From NCBI GenBank assembly GCA_001692895.1, contig KV748215.1:851720-915719 (forward strand): 64,000 bases of DNA, in the 5' to 3' direction. The notes under the pieces are model-generated. The model was given only the letters and a program-made list of their open reading frames with translations. It had not been told where the DNA came from and did no database searches. The DNA is from Cenococcum geophilum 1.58. Taxonomy: Eukaryota; Ascomycota; Dothideomycetes; Gloniales; Gloniaceae. Position numbers and translations under genes: made by a program. Positions 1 through 11,097 of this stretch are shown in pieces (the stretch's first letter is position 1; each line of letters opens with the position of its first letter).

Positions 1-1
1 A

Positions 2-3000
2 CTTCCAGGAAGTCCCACCAACAGGAGCCATACTGGTAGTGAAGGTAGTACAGGCAGTGCAGGCTCCAATGAAGGCAGAGGCGCAGAAAAGGGTTCAAAC
101 GCTGGAGGCCAGATAAGACCTTCGACACGCAAACGCGGATTAGACGGTAGTGACAGTCCGGCCGGTGGTGGCAATGATGATGATGGCGAACCCGGTAAGC
201 GAAGGAAAATAAGGGAACCTTCAGACCATTCTCTTAGCAAAAACCATAAATTTGCATGCCCTTTTTTTAAACGGCAACCGGAAAAATACAAGAGCTATAG
301 GTCCTGCCCCGGTCCTGGATGGGATACGGTGCATCGCTTGAAGTAAGTGGTGGACCGGGCTCTAGCGGTATGACAGTGATATGCTAAGAAGCAGATAGGC
401 AGCATATTTACAGTCGGCACATGCGGCCTGTCCAGTGTGTTAGATGTTGGAATAGCTTCAAGACTACAGAGGAGCATGAGGAACATCAGAGAGCTACGCA
501 GGCGTGTCAGATAAATTCAAGAGCTATTGCGGACGGTTGTGACAGAGACCAAGAAAAGTTATTAAGGAGTAAGAAGAGATCTGCAGCAGTAAAGAGCGAG
601 TCAGACAAATGGAAACAGGTTTGGAAAATTCTCTTCCCAAAAGACACAGATGACCAAATTCCTACGCCATGTAAGCTGAGTAGCGTTTGTTTCCAGGCTT
701 GGTACTCAATCAATTCAATTTAATTGAGGCCTTGAATTGATTGAATTGAAAGCTTTGTAAGCAGAAGGCTTAGTTAATTGAATTGATTGATTTAATATTG
801 AAACGATTGCAACTAATTGCAACTATGTAGTAGTTAGTGATTATCACAAGTCTTGGTATGGTGTTGATGCAGGAGGACCTACCCAGCGACGCCCGGATCG
901 CTTTCTACCGTCATTTCTGTCACTCCTGCCGTTAATATGGGCCTATCGTGGGTCTTGGCGTGGTGTTGAGTTACTATCCTACTGTGTACCTTCTGTTCCT
1001 TTCTTCTGCGGCCGCCTTAACTGCCTATCTACTATTTTAATTACGCCTTCCCTATCCCACGATCCTACTGCCATTGAAGCTCTAATTATATTAGATTGTA
1101 GTCGTGCGCGATTGGGAGTAAGGAGCAAGCCTGTAAGGCTAAATATTCGTTTAGGGTCTGATGATATTAGTAGAATAGTCATTAAATTGAGAGCCATGCG
1201 AGCGAGTTGTGGATATTGAGTCCCGTTTACTCTAGCTCGCTAATAGGCAATTGGATCCGTATATTGAACGTCTTTAGGGTAACCTGCTCGTGCTAGCTAA
1301 TTGTTATACTTGTCGCGATCTTATATAGACATAGGCTGAGCGAAGCCGCCGGTAAAATAGTTGTTGATTTTAGATAAGAAGACGCGCCGCTATTTAAGAA
1401 CCTCACCGTTAGTAACTGATTTAATTAGAAGGAATTTATATTTAAGCTATAGATCGCGAATAGCTTGCTTAGCTGCTTCCTTTTAACTAGCCCGTCCTTT
1501 ACCCGTCCAGTATTTATTAGCGAATGTCTATTTAATTAATGGATTAAGGACCGTGGCAGCGATATAGGCAGGCGAATAATTAGTAAGTTAGTAGTATTTG
1601 GTTAGCTTTAGCTAAGCTGCATTAATATTATGGCGGAAGTGAGGCTCCGGGTGGTGTTCGTACTCTATTTTAAAGCGCTTAAATTAATTAAGTAGATACT
1701 TAAAAATAGGAAGGACCTCCTATAAGGATCTAAATTTACCTATATTAATTAGTTTATAATAGAAATTAATGACGTTAATTTATATATGCCTTCCTTTAAG
1801 CGTTCTTTTAGTCGCTTTATAGCAATCTAAAGAGGCTTTAGAATAGCTTGATATTCAGTTAATATAGCCTAATCGTCCTCTATTAGGTAGTTCTTGACAA
1901 TATTAGGCTCTTTGCGGACTCTTATAGGCGGATCCTTTGTACTGTTCTTAGTAACCTTAGCCTAGTACATTATCTATTTAATAACTTCGTTATTAATAAG
2001 GCGATTAATGGGGTTTTGAAGCTTAATAGCTTATTTAATTGCTGATTCTATGGAGTTCTAGCGCGTCTCTACTGGCTTAATTGGAAGAAGCTTAGTAGCG
2101 GTTCGCGATGCGTTGTCTTTAAGCTCTAGATCTTAAAGCTTAAGCAGCTTTTTAATGTGTTGCTTAGAGTTAAATATCTAAAAAATAATATTACGAAGCT
2201 TGCTAATAGGCCCGATCTTTCTTTAAGCTAATATCTGCCGGAGGACCTTATCCTTATTCTCTTCTTCCTTATCTAGAGCCCTTAAATCTGCGCTAAAAAG
2301 CAGCATATAAGCAACTAGATTGATAATATGGCCTATATAACGAAGGCGACAATATAGTGGATTAAATCTAAACTTAATGGAGAGTTCGTCAATGCAGGTG
2401 TTATTATTATTTGCGTTATTCGCTATAAAGTAGCCTACCTGCTGCTTACTAATTCCGAACTTAGTAAGGATTTTCTTAACACTGGCTGTAATATTAACGC
2501 CTAGATATTGCTCTTCTTAAGGAGGGAGGGCTAGAAGGAAGGAATGGTGCTGGTTTTTTTTATTCATAAAATGAACGACAATTCCTATATAGTAGTTAGT
2601 AATTAATATAATAAAGGCCTAAAAGCTAAGCTTATTAAGTAGTAATAGATAATTATAAGACGTCTAAAGATTAAATAATAGATAAATCTTGCCCAGAGCT
2701 CTATGTAGTAGAGCAGTAACTACTTCCTTATGTTGATTGAACTTAGTAATTATTAGCTTTCTTATTATCTGATAAGTAGGTAGAAGGCCTGCGGTTAATA
2801 TAGCTTAATTAGTATACTCTATAAGATTATGAAATATACTGCTTTTAAGCTTATAAAATGGAATATTATCGCGTATAACCTATTACATTAAAAGCTGAGT
2901 AAAATAATCCGGACTAAGGCTCTGGATAATAGTATTTATTTAGGCTTAATCCTCTGGCTTATTAGCTTAAAGATGTAGCTATTTAAAGACTAATTGTCCT

Positions 3001-6000
3001 AGCTTTACTTCCTTTTTAGGACCGTTGCTAATATTGTGTTCTTCTAGCATGTGCTTGAAATGATTAGTAGTGCCTGAATCTAGATATATATATTGTATAT
3101 AGGCCTTCTTCCTATAGTAGATTTTGTAGAGCTAATACCGCCTACTAGTTTTACTATGCTTAATATTATATCTATACTGCTATATAGGCCCATAACGTCT
3201 GCCTGCCGTCTATTATTTACACGCTTATGGAGAAGAGGATTAATTAATCTAATTAGTGGGTACGGGCTTAAAGGCATTAATTAAGAATGGGTATATTCGC
3301 AAGGCCATTTATAGGGGATTGCCCTGCCTTGACTAAACGTAATGCCTATAGACCTGTGCGTAAGCATATCGCTGTAATATTTATTTATAAAGCCCAAAAT
3401 ATATAACTAAAGAAAAAGGTATGGGTGGGAGGGAAAGCAAGCAAGTAAGGCTTAATTTTATGAATGTTGATGATGTTAGTATTGCTGAGATATAGGGGTG
3501 CTGCTGTAGTGCTTGCTTAGCCACATAGATATATCTATTTATTATTTACACACTTATAAAGAAGAGGATTAATTAATCTAATTGGTGGGTACGGGCTTAA
3601 AGGCATTAATTAAAAATGGGTATATTCGTAAGGCCATTTATAGGGGATTGCCCTGCCTTAACTAAATGTAATACCTATAGACCTAGAAGCGCAGCGCCTG
3701 TACCATATAAGGTAGAATAGGGGAAAGAAAAAATAAAAAATAAAAAAGGAGGGGAAAGGAGAGATTTAAGTTAATATATTAGAGTGCTAAAATAGGCACT
3801 TTTGCACGCTGTTATACCTAAATACCTTCGCCTATTATATTTAGGGCGAGTAATAATAAGAACGGTATTAGCGTTCTATATTGGAAGTTTATACTTAGCT
3901 AGAATAGGTTTTTTAGGGATAATAAACAGTAAAGCTGGAACGCTTGTAAGGACTACCAGCTTAGTTGCTATATTTAGCCGTCTATAAAACTATTGTCTTA
4001 AGCGTATTAAGCAGCACCTTTTTAAAATAAGTGTTTGTTATAGAGCTTAGAGTAAAGGCCGAGAGCAGCGACTTTATACTTTAGCTTATTTTTAACCACG
4101 TAGCTTATAAAGGCCGATCTTTTAAAGTAAAAGAGAGGGGCGTTTTTGGGTTAGGGGTTATTTTTAAATAGGTGTTTTATAGCTTAAACTGCGTATTTAG
4201 GTTGCCCTAAAGCGGTAATTATAATTAAGACTTCTTAGTAATTAATGTCCGTTTTACTACGCTTTAGATATAATATTATATAGTCCTCTACTAGCGTTAT
4301 GTTATTTCTAATACATTTTATAGTAGAGAAGGCGTGGCTATTTTTCTAAGCCTTAGTATAGGTGATCTCGCCTAAATAAAGGAATCCCGTAAAGGCCGTG
4401 GTGACGGTAGCGTTAAAGTTAAGATCCTTAACGGATTAGGCATTTAGGGTAACTAATTAGGTAAGAATATCTTTGGTAATTGGCAATCTTTTAGCCGTAG
4501 TAAAGGGATTTATAGATGTTATACCGTTTAAAATCCTCTTAATAATAGGATTATTAAAGACGGAGGTGTTATAATTAGCGTTAATATAGTAGGATTGAAT
4601 TGCGGAGACGTAGGCTCTAACTATAGTAGGCTTAATACGGCTTATTTCTGGACTAGTATTGCTGAAGATCTGTTAGGTAATCTATTCTCCTAGGTAGTAG
4701 AGAAGCGCTAGGTACTTCACCGCTCTATAAAGGTCGTAGTAGCCCTCCTAACTCTTAATTGCGGGATAGTATAAATCTCTCGTTCTATTAGAGAGGCCGT
4801 ACTATAATAGTTAGCCAAAATATTCTAAGGGGGCTTTTACCTTAATCTAGAAATTAGGTAGGGGGTCTTTAAGAGGGATTAGGTCTCCTATTTTAGCGTT
4901 AGATTAAATATAATAAAAAAGTATATAGTAACGGTAAATTAGAAGTATCCTAATACGGGTATAGTAATAATACTCTATCGCAATTAAAATAAGATAGAGT
5001 ATTAGCTAGCCTGTTTTCTATAGAGGAAACCTACTCTGTATAGAGCGTAATATTATAGGCTATAGCTAGTTAGAGGATCTTACGGAGCGGGTAATTACTT
5101 AGTCCTTTTACTACCGTATTCTAAAATTTTAAGAGTACTACTATATTATCCGTATGGATATAGACTAAGCTATACTCCTACTATATTGCCTAGAGCTAAA
5201 ATAAGGTTATAATTGCTTGGACCTCCCGCTTATTAATTAGGGTAAGGCGGTGTTCTATATTAGGGTAGTAGCTTAAAGAATTGTCTTAGGGTAGAGATAC
5301 CGAATAGGGCGGCTATATTATCCCTTAAGAATCCTTAAGGAAGAAGAAGGCCCTATAACTAAGAATCCCGGATATGTCTAAAAAGAGATAGAATTATTTT
5401 TAATCCGTATTGTTAAAGAAGAGAATACTATTTAAAAGGGTAAGAGCATCCCTCTACTATAATAAGTCTTAGTAAAGTTTAGCTATTAGCCGTTAGTAAG
5501 AATAACTACCTACCTTTATAAAAGTGGAGATAAACTCCTAAATAGAGCGGTTATATAAACGCCTAAGCCTAATTACCCAGGCGCTCTAAGCGAGTCTACT
5601 AGCTAGTTTTTAACTCTAAACTAGCGTTAGGGATCTACTACTTAACGCTTTATTAATCTCCTTAATTATAGTGGCCTGTTTTAAAGGAGAAAGACGTAGT
5701 TTAGACTTTAGAGTATCTATAATATAACCTAGGACTTTAGCTATAGTGCCTTTAATATTCTTTAATTCGTTTTATAGGATGCCTAATTTATCGCTTAATT
5801 AGTTATATATACTAAGTAATTAAGGGAGGATAGAAGCGTTAGAGAGTATAAAGATAAAGTTATTTAGATAGTGCTCTAAGGCGGCGTTTAGGATATATTG
5901 GATAAGTATCTAGTAGAATCCCTCTATAAAAAGATTAAATAAAAAGGGTGCAGTTTAAAGGCTAAATAAGAGGTAATGTTTAAAATACACTATACCCTTT

Positions 6001-9000
6001 TAGGAGAACCCTATAAGGCGTTAAGCTTTAATAAAAAGTAGGATATTCTAAAAGGCGTCCTTAATATCCCTCTTAATAATTATATAACTATAGCCTATAT
6101 ATATAACGTATTAAAGAACCTAATTAACTGTTAAATATTATAGTGTGGCGAATGCTATAGGGATTAAGTCGTTAACAGATTAGCTAGATAGTAAGAATAA
6201 GTTATAAATACGGCGCCATCCCCTATCCGCTTTAGGTATTAAACCTAGCAGTAAGAATATAACGGAAGACGTTGCTATTATAATCCTACCTATATTTAGA
6301 TCGGCGCTAATCTTCTCTAAGATTAGGACTGTATTTACGGCTATTAAGGCTTAGTTCTTTTAGGAAAGGAGCTTAATTTCTAGGTCTACCCTAATCTAGT
6401 ATTTAAACTTTAAGATACTAATAATATTATATTAGAGGTTGCCGGGGTATAGGGATAGATAACGCCCCCACGCTTAAATAATTAAGGGGGAGGGAGAGCC
6501 CTATAGAGGAAAGGAGGGTAGAAAGACTGGAAATAATAGTATAGTATTTAGCCTACCTATACTATAAGGGTAGAGCACAGTTTTAGTGGAGTGTAGGTAT
6601 AGCTTAATAAAATTCTCTTCCTCCTCTTCCTTTTCCTTATTAATACTTTCCTCTAGTAATTACTACTTATAATTCCTCGCAGCATATAGGCTACCGTACT
6701 TACTGTAGGTATATAGGAACTTATAATTCTTACCTAGGTTATACTTCCCTCTATTAAAGCTATAATAGGTCCTTAAGATATTAGTGCTTACTTATATATA
6801 TTTTAAGATAGATGCGGATTTATAAGTACTGGGATTATAATAGATATTTAGGAAGTTACTAGAGATCTTCTAGTTAGCTAGCTCTAACTAGTTCTTTTAA
6901 ATAACTATAAAGTAGTGCTTTAAGGCTATAGTTATTAAGGGAGTAATTTGGTAGGTAGTAGATAGCTAGATAACTTAATTATAAAAGGTAAGTATTTAGG
7001 GAATAAGATCTACTAAAAGATTCTTATATATAACGATTAAAATTATTATATAGTTAAGGAAGCCCTTTACCCACACTTTAATAGACGGGTAGTCCTTTAT
7101 CGTCCCTTTTTTCGGTCTTATAGAAAGGACGCTGTTAATAATAAGGATATTATTCTGAGGCTTAGACTAGAGCTGGTATATCTAGAGGTAAGAGAGGTTA
7201 TTAGGCAAGAAAGTACCCTAAAATACCTTAAGTATCTCTTTATTTAGGATGCTAGGGAGAAAAGTATTTAGGATATTGGCTATAGATGGGAGTAACTTAC
7301 CTAGTTTATTAATTAGGGTTAAGGATAATACTGCTATAGCTAATCTTGCTATTATTATAGCGAGGCTTAATATATAGAGTTTAGTCGCCTAATTTTTCTA
7401 TTTTTTTTAGACGCATAGCATTTTAGTACAGTCCTTCTATTCCTAAAGGAGTCTTATTTTCTAGTTAGTTGCCTAGTCCTTAACCTTCTTTACCTAAGCT
7501 CTTCTAATTCTTAGGTCTTCCTCGTGTAGTTACTAGAGCCGTTTTTTAGCTTTTTTAGCGGCTAAAGTCTCACGTTAAGCCGCGGAGAGAGGCGCCATTA
7601 TAGAGGATAGAGACTGTGACGCCGGCGTATCGCCTAAAGGTGTAAGGGAAGGTAAGGGAGACTAGTAGGTAACCTTTAAGGAGTTTAGCTCGTCGAGTGT
7701 GTCATCGTTAGTTAAGTTTTTAAGGTTTTTACGGATAATTCGCGAAGGTTTAGACGAGTGTATAGGTTGTTAAGTTATTAATAGCAATAATTAATTATTA
7801 GAAATTAAGTAAATAAGGCATTAGCTCTTAAATAAGACTAATATGGAAAGCAAGCAAGCAAGGCTCAATTTTGTGAATGTTGATGATGTTGGTGTTGCTG
7901 AGATGCAGGGGTGCTGCTGCAGTGCTCGCTTAGCCATATAGACATGTCCATTAAATGAGGAATATGGTAGCCAAGAATGCGCTTCCAATCAACTTCTGTA
8001 TAGTCTTCTGGCTGAGGATTGGTGGTAGACGCGTTGGTATTGCCATTTAAGCTATGAGCGTGCTGGAGGTTAGTAGGGACGGTAGGATTAGAACGAGCTG
8101 TAGAGAGTGTTGAGGTATTCGTTTAGCCATCATCTGACGTATTAGAAGCCATGGTGGTAATAAAATTGATATTGTTGGTGGGCAAGTCTAGTAGTAAAAC
8201 TCTTCTTACCTGCTAAGACTCTGGCGATAATGTGACACTGTAAACAACGGGTGATGCTCAGGTAAACCTTTTTTGGTAAGGAGGACTAAGAAAAATAAAA
8301 TCTAGAGCATTATTGTATGTTATATTCAGCATATTTCTATATAATATTAAAAGTTTTAATATTTATTAATCAATTCAATTCAACTAGGACTTTTATATTG
8401 ATTGAATTGCTAAGCCAGCGAGCTCTCAGTTGATTGAATTGATTGAGTCTTGGCATTCAATTCAATTCAATATTGAAACCTGGGTGATTGAGTACCAAGC
8501 CTGTTTGTTTCTGAAGCTGATAACCAGCTAATTAAAAATAGTTTATAATATACCTTCTCGTAACGACCAAACCACCATGAAATCTCCTGGGTCAGACGAC
8601 TTTGCCGGGTTTGAGGAGTATAGACGCCGAGAACTTCCTCGTATTATTAGACAGCGTGTTGAAGAGGCTGTGCAACGAGAGCACGAACCATTGGAAGAAA
8701 GAGTTAAAAACGAAATTATGCAAATAATTCGTGATTGTACCACCGAACTTCTTCACGATTATAGAAGGGAACGACAATCCGTGGCTTCTACGCCAGCACA
8801 TGGAGTGGCTGGGGAGCATTTCTTTGTGCCCCCATCTCCTATTCCAGCCAACCAATCTGGTCCTGGCTTGTTGGAAGCTAGCCAAAATACCAACAATGCT
8901 TATTTGGCAAAATCGGCTCAACTCTCTGACTCTGGTTACCGTTCGCTTGGCTCAAGCTTCACTGCAGCAAATGCAGCTTCTTCGTACTCTGCTACAAGCC

Positions 9001-9596
9001 AGTATCAAGAACTCAGTAGGCGGTCGGATCAATCCTTTCCTTCGGTTCGCCTTTATCGTACAGGCTCAGAGATACCAGACGAGCGACACCCTGTGGCGGA
9101 AACAGCAGCTTCAGCCGAAGCAACACAAATCATGCGTCGCACCCTTCCTAGTAATATTGAAGTTTATGAGACAAGTTATGGGAGCAACCCTGGATCTCGT
9201 TTTAATGCCCGCACCAACGAGTTTCAGGCTTTAGGTTCTTATCCAATAGATAACTCTACCATTGAAGAGACTGGATCGGATTTTACTGGGTATACTGACT
9301 TCAATCCGTTAATTCATCTACCGGACTCTGGGAATCTCTTCAATCCTGGCTCCATTCCAGACTGGACCTTCCAGAGAGCACAGATACGTTCGTTTGATTT
9401 CGGAGAAAACAGGTTCCTAGCCACCGAAGGGCGGAATTTAGAGGCTGCAAGCGTTTCAATGGATCTTCAAGCAGACTCAGTAACAGCGGACAGTTTGGTT
9501 TTCTTTGATGACATGCCATCGATGCAGGGTCTCGATTTTGAGCAGAGGCTTAACATGGATGCCACAGACAGCGCTGACCTTGGGCCTAGCAGATAG
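2..9596 (+). CDS. C2H2-finger-like regulatory protein, 5'-partial, with a transposon in intron 2
   Basis: Exons read as <2-342, 399-670 and 8542-9596, with stop TAG at 9594-9596. Exon 1 encodes a Gly/Ser-rich and basic region, then a fungal finger module (ACPFFKRQPEKYKSY and CPGPGWDTVHRLK). It runs across a 56-nt intron (gtaagt donor, CTAAG branch-like site) into HIYSRHMRPVQCVRCW. Exon 2 ends after KILFPKDTDDQIPTP. Exon 3 resumes in the right phase from acceptor AATAG at 8541 and gives YNIPSRNDQTT, then EEYRRRELPRIIRQRVEEAV, a helical block usual downstream of this finger in ascomycete proteins. The rest is a low-complexity Ser/Asn-rich acidic tail, which could be an activation region. Intron 2 now measures 7871 nt because of a hAT insertion; without it and one target duplication it is 53 nt. 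All exons stay open, so the gene may still be functional if the giant intron is removed. The DNA target and pathway are unknown. Confidence 0.8.
3212..3684. repeat. Split direct repeat cluster (B, spacer, A, B) of the YR retrotransposon
   Basis: A 144-nt block starting ATTATTTACAC occurs at 3212-3355 and again at 3541-3684. Between them lies a 105-nt block (3432-3536, starting GGAAAGCAAGCAAG) that recurs at 7845-7949 on the far side of the coding region. The copies differ mainly by transitions of the RIP kind. Confidence 0.8.
3900..7598 (-). pseudogene. Gag/reverse transcriptase/tyrosine recombinase polyprotein relic
   Basis: A likely start is MAPLSAA at about 7598, followed by a basic Lys/Arg/Gln-rich region whose Gln codons are mostly TAG/TAA. 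The reverse transcriptase reads APFLFNLFIEGFY, then EHYLNNFIFIL at about 5850-5880. The family has YLDD here, so both aspartates have become asparagine. Further on comes VLGYIIDTLKSKLRLSPLKQ and KALSSRSLTLV, the DIRS-type RT connection region. The recombinase domain (about 4700-3920) shows RIKPTIVRAYVSAIQSYYIN, then RLPITKDILT, AFTGFLYLGEITY, KRSKTDINY and ALGQPKYAV. It ends in IDGXIXQLSW, then SLQAFQLY, where the Tyr nucleophile is still encoded near 3930. Many stops make it non-functional. Confidence 0.75.
7845..7949. repeat. Outer A repeat of the YR retrotransposon
   Basis: It shares the run GAATGTTGATGATGTT and the following GGGGTGCTGCTG motif with 3432-3536. This copy is less RIP-mutated (TGAGATGCAGGGG against TGAGATATAGGGG). 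It marks the upstream end of the minus-strand element, next to where hAT sequence resumes. Confidence 0.78.
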
Positions 9597-11097
9597 GTCA
9601 CCGTATGACCTATCCAATTCTTCTATTTGTCACACGAGCATTTTCACTATTATCTTATGACCTTTCGCGTACTGGCAGCGCACTAATGGTATCTCATAAT
9701 GAGAGCACACCCCCGTTCCTTCTATGGTGGTAGAAGGGCTGTTCATATTTGGGTTATTCATTTATTTATTTCACTTCCTAACGACTGATCCATGATATCA
9801 AGGGGTTAGGTTGTTTTCTTGCTAATTTACTCTAACGAATGAGGCGTGCGAAGCACTTGTGTCTGATATTTAAGGATCTCTAGCGCAGATTTGTAAGAAA
9901 GATACTGGAATATAGTATATATGGTCGCATTTCTTAGCTCTCAGCAGCCATGGCTCAGGTACAAATGCAGCCAAAAGCAGCATCCAAGCCATCCACAAGG
10001 AAAGGCAAATGTCCTTTTACTTACTCTCGCAATGTTTTAGGTGAGCTGTTCCTATCCTGTTGTGATAAAGGCAGCCAGAGCATGTTCCGAAGGCGCTGGA
10101 GTACATATATATGTGGTAAAGAAAGGGGTTTCGGTGTATCATTCCTGGAAAGGGTTCATACAGCCCCAGCACCATCTTCCAGTAGTAATTGCGAGATAAC
10201 GAGTATTGGATATGAGGCCGCCATGTTCAGTCAGACAAGACAATCAAGGATCTGACACTTCCATTTCACTGAAATACCGGCAGACGGCCGGAATAAATGA
10301 ACCTCTGCCACTATAATGATCAGAACTTTACTGTGAATGATTACCGATGTAATCACTGGATTTCATTGCCCGATTCGCTGCTTACTAGAGGTACTTTCGC
10401 TTAGGATCTCCTGTATGACCCAAGAGGTTCGTGGCAAGATCGTCCGTGTAAATATCATTAAAAAAAAACTGGTGAGATTGTGTGCCAGAGTCAGAGCAGC
10501 CATGTCACTGGCTATATTGAGACTTGTTTAAAGAGCACAACTGACACCATTGCCGTGCTCTAGCCCAAGTTAAAAAGCCAATTCAATTCCCACTTGAGCA
10601 AGAACTGCCACATTGTTTTCCATCTGAACCCCTCATATCGTAAAATGGATATCGGCTATGAATAGTAACCATAAGATTTGCTGAAGCCATTAGTAAAAGT
10701 TTGAAAATTGCGACCTTGCTATCTCTATATGACCATGACAATGATTCCACACTTCCCGGGATATATTTCGTCTTATATAAACTGAAAAATTCGAGAAAAT
10801 CGCGAGAATTAAGCGTCAACACACTAGGCGAAAACTTAAAAACGAGTAATGATGAATACTTCAGTTTTCCTCGGCGCCTAGTGAGAGGCTAACAAAAACA
10901 GTGAGTTGATACAGATTACTATGGCCCTTCTCCCGCATTAACTTGATACCACCCACCTGATTTCATCTATTCTCCTAATAGCAGTAAGTCCATTACAAAG
11001 CCTCGGCCCATGAGCCAAAACAGGCCCTGCTTTGAGTCAACAACCTGCTCATGTTGGAAGGGAAATAAAACCCTCCCCCCGGCGACCTCGGTGCCCC
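9597..11097. other. Intergenic, no supported gene
   Basis: About 1.5 kb between the C2H2-like gene and the converging DUF255 gene. It holds only short overlapping open frames on both strands without a recognisable domain, signal peptide or consistent splice pattern. It presumably contains both 3' untranslated regions. I see no RNA gene and no repeat. Confidence 0.5.

Larger units (their letters stand above)
3212..7949 (-). mobile_element. Tyrosine-recombinase (DIRS-order, Ngaro/PAT-like) retrotransposon with split direct repeats
   Basis: The minus strand carries a gag-like start, a reverse transcriptase and a tyrosine recombinase, in that order. It lacks LTRs. Instead it has split direct repeats. 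Reading the minus strand, the order is A (7949-7845), coding region, B (3684-3541), A (3536-3432), 76-nt spacer, B (3355-3212). Both B copies are 144 nt and both A copies 105 nt, differing mainly by C/T and G/A. The A-ORF-B-A-B layout matches Ngaro and PAT elements of the DIRS order. It lies inside the hAT, whose sequence resumes at about 7950. No target duplication is evident, as expected for tyrosine-recombinase integration. An alternative reading is a tandem of one deleted and one full copy of the same element. Confidence 0.72.
979..8152 (-). pseudogene. hAT transposase relic, split by a nested retrotransposon
   Basis: The N-terminus begins at an ATG at 8152 (MASNTSDDG, then a TAA that replaces a Gln codon) and continues through a Ser/Thr/Asn-rich stretch to EVDWKRILGYHIPHLM near 7955. 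After the nested element the gene resumes below about 3200. It ends with the hAT C-terminal dimerisation block in an open stretch at 979-1197 (SSDPKRIFSLTGLLLTPNRA, then WDREGVIKIVDRQL). Family members have SSDPER at this point; the Glu-to-Lys change fits a RIP G-to-A transition. Stops between the two parts make it inactive. The small copy at 60.3 kb retains the less mutated SSDPERIFS. Confidence 0.82.
694..8503 (-). mobile_element. hAT-superfamily DNA transposon, 7.8 kb, RIP-mutated, inside an intron
   Basis: The ends are exact inverted repeats of 19 bp (CAGGCTTGGTACTCAATCA at 694-712, its reverse complement at 8485-8503). They are flanked by identical 8-bp duplications TTTGTTTC (686-693 and 8504-8511). 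CAG...CTG ends with an 8-bp duplication are diagnostic of hAT. Both ends carry many CAATTCAATT/GATTGAATTG subterminal motifs (about 706-790 and 8370-8480), as expected for transposase binding sites. The transposase reads on the minus strand. The interior is strongly AT-shifted with many stops, and a tyrosine-recombinase retrotransposon occupies about 3212-7949. A 1.3-kb relative sits at 60307-61598. Confidence 0.92.

Noticed and set aside
3802-3987. Plus-strand frame of 61 residues
   Set aside because: Antisense to the tyrosine-recombinase C-terminus; RIP-mutated repeat DNA.
9950-10255. Plus-strand open frame of 101 residues starting MAQVQMQPKAAS
   Set aside because: No domain, no splice pattern, and other short frames of similar length overlap it. 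Not enough to call a gene.
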